Assembly: GCF_029910095.1 (NCBI RefSeq)
Contig: NZ_CP094526.1
Location: forward strand, 2,604,001-2,668,000
Reading direction: 5' to 3'
Length of the DNA stretch: 64,000 nucleotides
Source: Bradyrhizobium sp. ISRA464
GTDB lineage: Bacteria; Pseudomonadota; Alphaproteobacteria; Rhizobiales; Xanthobacteraceae
Below, one piece after another: positions 62,184-64,000 of this stretch (positions are counted from its first letter, which is position 1; each line of letters begins with the position of its first letter). Under the pieces are notes generated by a model. It was given only the letters and a program-made list of their open reading frames with translations, was not told the DNA's origin and ran no database searches. Position numbers and translations under genes: made by a program.

Positions 62184-63989
62184 TTAGCGGCCCGCGGCGT
62201 AACCCTGCATGCCGCGGGGGTTGGCGGCGGCGCGGCGGCGAGGGCCGACTTTCGAGGCCGCGGTCAGCCGGCCTTCCGACCAATCGGGGCCAATCTCCAC
62301 CACATGGCCGCGGCGCTTCAATTCGTCGATGGTCGACTTCGGAACCCGGTTCTCCAGCACCAGCACGCCGGGACGCGCGGTGCGCGGCCAGAACGAGATC
62401 GGGAAATGCTCGGAGTGCCAGGCCGGCGCGTCGATCGCCTCCTGCAGATTGAGCTTGGCGTGGACATGGCGCAGGAAGAACTGCGTGATCCACTGATCCT
62501 GCTGATCGCCGCCTGGCGAGCCCCAGGCGAGGTACGGCTCGCCGTCGCGCAGCGCCATGCTCGGCGACAGCGTGGTGCGCGGCCGCTTGCCCGGCGCGAG
62601 CGAGGCCGGATGGTTCTCCTCCAGCCAGAACATCTGGGCGCGGCTGCCGAGGCAGAAGCCGAGCTCGGGAATCACCGGCGAGGACTGCAGCCAGCCGCCG
62701 GAGGGCGTCGCCGAGATCATGTTTCCCGCCTTGTCGATGATGTCGAAATGCACGGTGTCGCCGCGCACCTCGCCGAACCGGCCGACCGTGGGCTCACCGG
62801 CGCCCATGGCGCCGACGGCCTCGCGATGCCCTTCGGCGCGCCGCAGTTTTACAACTGCGCCGAAACCTTCAACCGAACCGGGCCTGAAGTCGAGCGATGC
62901 CTTGTCCCGCGAGATCAGCTTGCGCCGCTCGTCATTATACGCATCCGACAGCAGCGTCTCGATCGGGATGTCCGTGAACTTGGGATCGCCGTAGAAGGTC
63001 TCGCGATCGGCATAGGCGAGCTTGGCGCATTCGATCTGCAGATGGATGAAGTCGGGGCTGACGGGATCGAGCCCGTCGAGGTCGAAGCCTTTCAGCAGCG
63101 CGAGCTGCTGCAGCATCACCGGGCCCTGGCTCCAGACGCCGGCCTTCTGCACGGTGTAGCGGCCGTAATCATAGGCTAGCGGCGCCTCGATGGTCGGCTG
63201 CCAGCGCGCCATGTCGTCAGCGCTCAGCACGCCGCGATGCGGCGAGCCGGAGACGTCCATGACCTCCTGGGTGCGGCAGAACTTTTCGATCGCTTCGGCG
63301 ACGAAGCCCTTCGACCAGGCCTGGCGGGCGCGCTCGATCTGGGCGACGCGGTCGCCGCCGGCGCTCTCGGCCTCCTGCAGGATGCGCGCATAGGTTTCCG
63401 CCAGCCGCTTGTTGGTGAAGATGGTGCCGGGCTTCGGCACCGCGCCATCAGGCAAATACACGTCGGCGGACGTGGTCCAGTGCTTCCGGAACAATTGTTC
63501 GACGGTCTTGATGGTTGCCGATGCGCGCTCGACCAGCGGATAGCCGTCGCGGGCGTACGAGATTGCAGGCTCCAGCACGTCGCGCAGCTTCAACGTGCCG
63601 TAGTCGCGCAGCAGCAACATCCAGGATTCGAACGTGCCGGGCACGCAGGCGGCGAGCAGGCCGGTGCCGGGCACCATCTCCAGGCCTTCGCTGCGGTAAT
63701 GCGCGATCGTCGCCTTGGCCGGCGCCGGACCCTGGCCGCAGATCACCTCGGTCTTGCCGCGCTTGACGTCGTGCACGATGATCGGGACGTCGCCGCCCGG
63801 ACCGTTCAGATGCGGCTCGACGACTTGCAGCGTGAAGGCCGTTGCGACGCCGGCATCGAACGCATTGCCGCCCTTCTCCAGCGTGGCCATCCCGACCGCG
63901 GTGGCGATCCAGTGCGTAGAGGTGACGACGCCGAAGGTGCCTTCGATCTCGGGCCTTGTCGTGAACGGATCGGGGTTGATGTTGCTCAT
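62184..63989 (-). CDS. Gamma-glutamyltransferase family protein (no signal peptide)
   Basis: A 601-residue Ntn-hydrolase of the gamma-glutamyltranspeptidase family. It shows GGNAFDAGVATAFTL near the start, AYADRETFYGDP before the processing site, and GDTVHFDIIDKAGNMIS with the probable nucleophile T412, exposed by self-cleavage. The usual TTH is TVH here. GSPGG appears late (binding loop). No signal peptide is present, so unlike classical periplasmic Ggt this enzyme is probably cytoplasmic and acts on peptides after import. It lies upstream of and co-directional with the DUF1028-dpp operon. ATG 63989 is near the window edge; upstream context is not visible. Confidence 0.92.
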   Translation of the reverse strand: MSNINPDPFTTRPEIEGTFGVVTSTHWIATAVGMATLEKGGNAFDAGVATAFTLQVVEPHLNGPGGDVPIIVHDVKRGKTEVICGQGPAPAKATIAHYRSEGLEMVPGTGLLAACVPGTFESWMLLLRDYGTLKLRDVLEPAISYARDGYPLVERASATIKTVEQLFRKHWTTSADVYLPDGAVPKPGTIFTNKRLAETYARILQEAESAGGDRVAQIERARQAWSKGFVAEAIEKFCRTQEVMDVSGSPHRGVLSADDMARWQPTIEAPLAYDYGRYTVQKAGVWSQGPVMLQQLALLKGFDLDGLDPVSPDFIHLQIECAKLAYADRETFYGDPKFTDIPIETLLSDAYNDERRKLISRDKASLDFRPGSVEGFGAVVKLRRAEGHREAVGAMGAGEPTVGRFGEVRGDTVHFDIIDKAGNMISATPSGGWLQSSPVIPELGFCLGSRAQMFWLEENHPASLAPGKRPRTTLSPSMALRDGEPYLAWGSPGGDQQDQWITQFFLRHVHAKLNLQEAIDAPAWHSEHFPISFWPRTARPGVLVLENRVPKSTIDELKRRGHVVEIGPDWSEGRLTAASKVGPRRRAAANPRGMQGYAAGR

Positions 63990-64000
63990 GAGGCTTCACT

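Overview
The window looks like a piece of a Bradyrhizobium or close Rhodopseudomonas/Nitrobacter-type alphaproteobacterial chromosome. Reasons: high GC with strong third-position bias; many LysR/TetR/Lrp-controlled catabolic and ABC-transport genes; a ferredoxin reductase closely resembling the Rhodopseudomonas palustris CYP199-partner reductase; and at least ten families of dispersed palindromic intergenic repeats of the kind that crowd Bradyrhizobium genomes. There is no rRNA, tRNA, CRISPR, prophage or replication origin. One IS110-family insertion sequence is present.

Layout. 0.1-3.3 kb: glutamine amidotransferase, aldo/keto reductase and an EamA permease. 3.5-8.5 kb: zinc alcohol dehydrogenase, an SDR without its catalytic tyrosine, a DadA-type amino-acid oxidase/dehydrogenase and parts of an amino-acid ABC transporter. 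8.7-11 kb: polyphosphate kinase 2 and an FAH-family hydrolase. 11.1-14.7 kb: exported cupin and CMD proteins and a frameshifted MFS gene, divergent from a LysR regulator. 14.9-16.6 kb: a secreted LTXXQ-type protein. 17.9-22.5 kb: an Lrp regulator divergent from a large AceE-like thiamine enzyme and an aldehyde dehydrogenase. 22.8-27.1 kb: an SMP-30 lactonase, a uronate-dehydrogenase-like enzyme, an IalB protein and an IlvD/Edd dehydratase, which together suggest sugar-acid oxidation. 27.1-32.5 kb: a crotonase, a ferredoxin reductase preceded by a 13-codon leader ORF, two PfkB kinases and a VOC protein. 33.3-43.6 kb: a TetR regulator, the IS110 element and a seven-gene operon (NitT/TauT-type ABC transporter, enolase-superfamily enzyme, Gfo/Idh/MocA dehydrogenase, DUF993 aldolase-like protein, TIM-barrel isomerase) that reads as a complete catabolic route of unknown substrate. 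43.7-49.0 kb: a potassium-channel-like protein, a second LTXXQ protein, ornithine aminotransferase and a P450. 49.3-50.5 kb: a split thiamine decarboxylase. 50.5-55.6 kb: a TetR-MFP-RND efflux operon. 55.7-64 kb: a peptide ABC transporter with DUF1028 and gamma-glutamyltransferase genes.

The most unusual material is non-coding. A ~480 bp element occurs twice (17258-17740 and 32558-33038). It carries several hairpins, and one internal stem differs at three positions between copies with all three changes compensated on the other arm. Both copies lie in the same sense just downstream of a gene. A second repeat family (five copies) has conserved flanks around a core hairpin whose sequence differs in each copy yet stays self-complementary. 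Other observations are a hairpin that would bury the transposase ribosome-binding site, four cysteine-paired helical domains of identical spacing in the two LTXXQ proteins, and a repeat that supplies the last residues and stop codon of a ribokinase.
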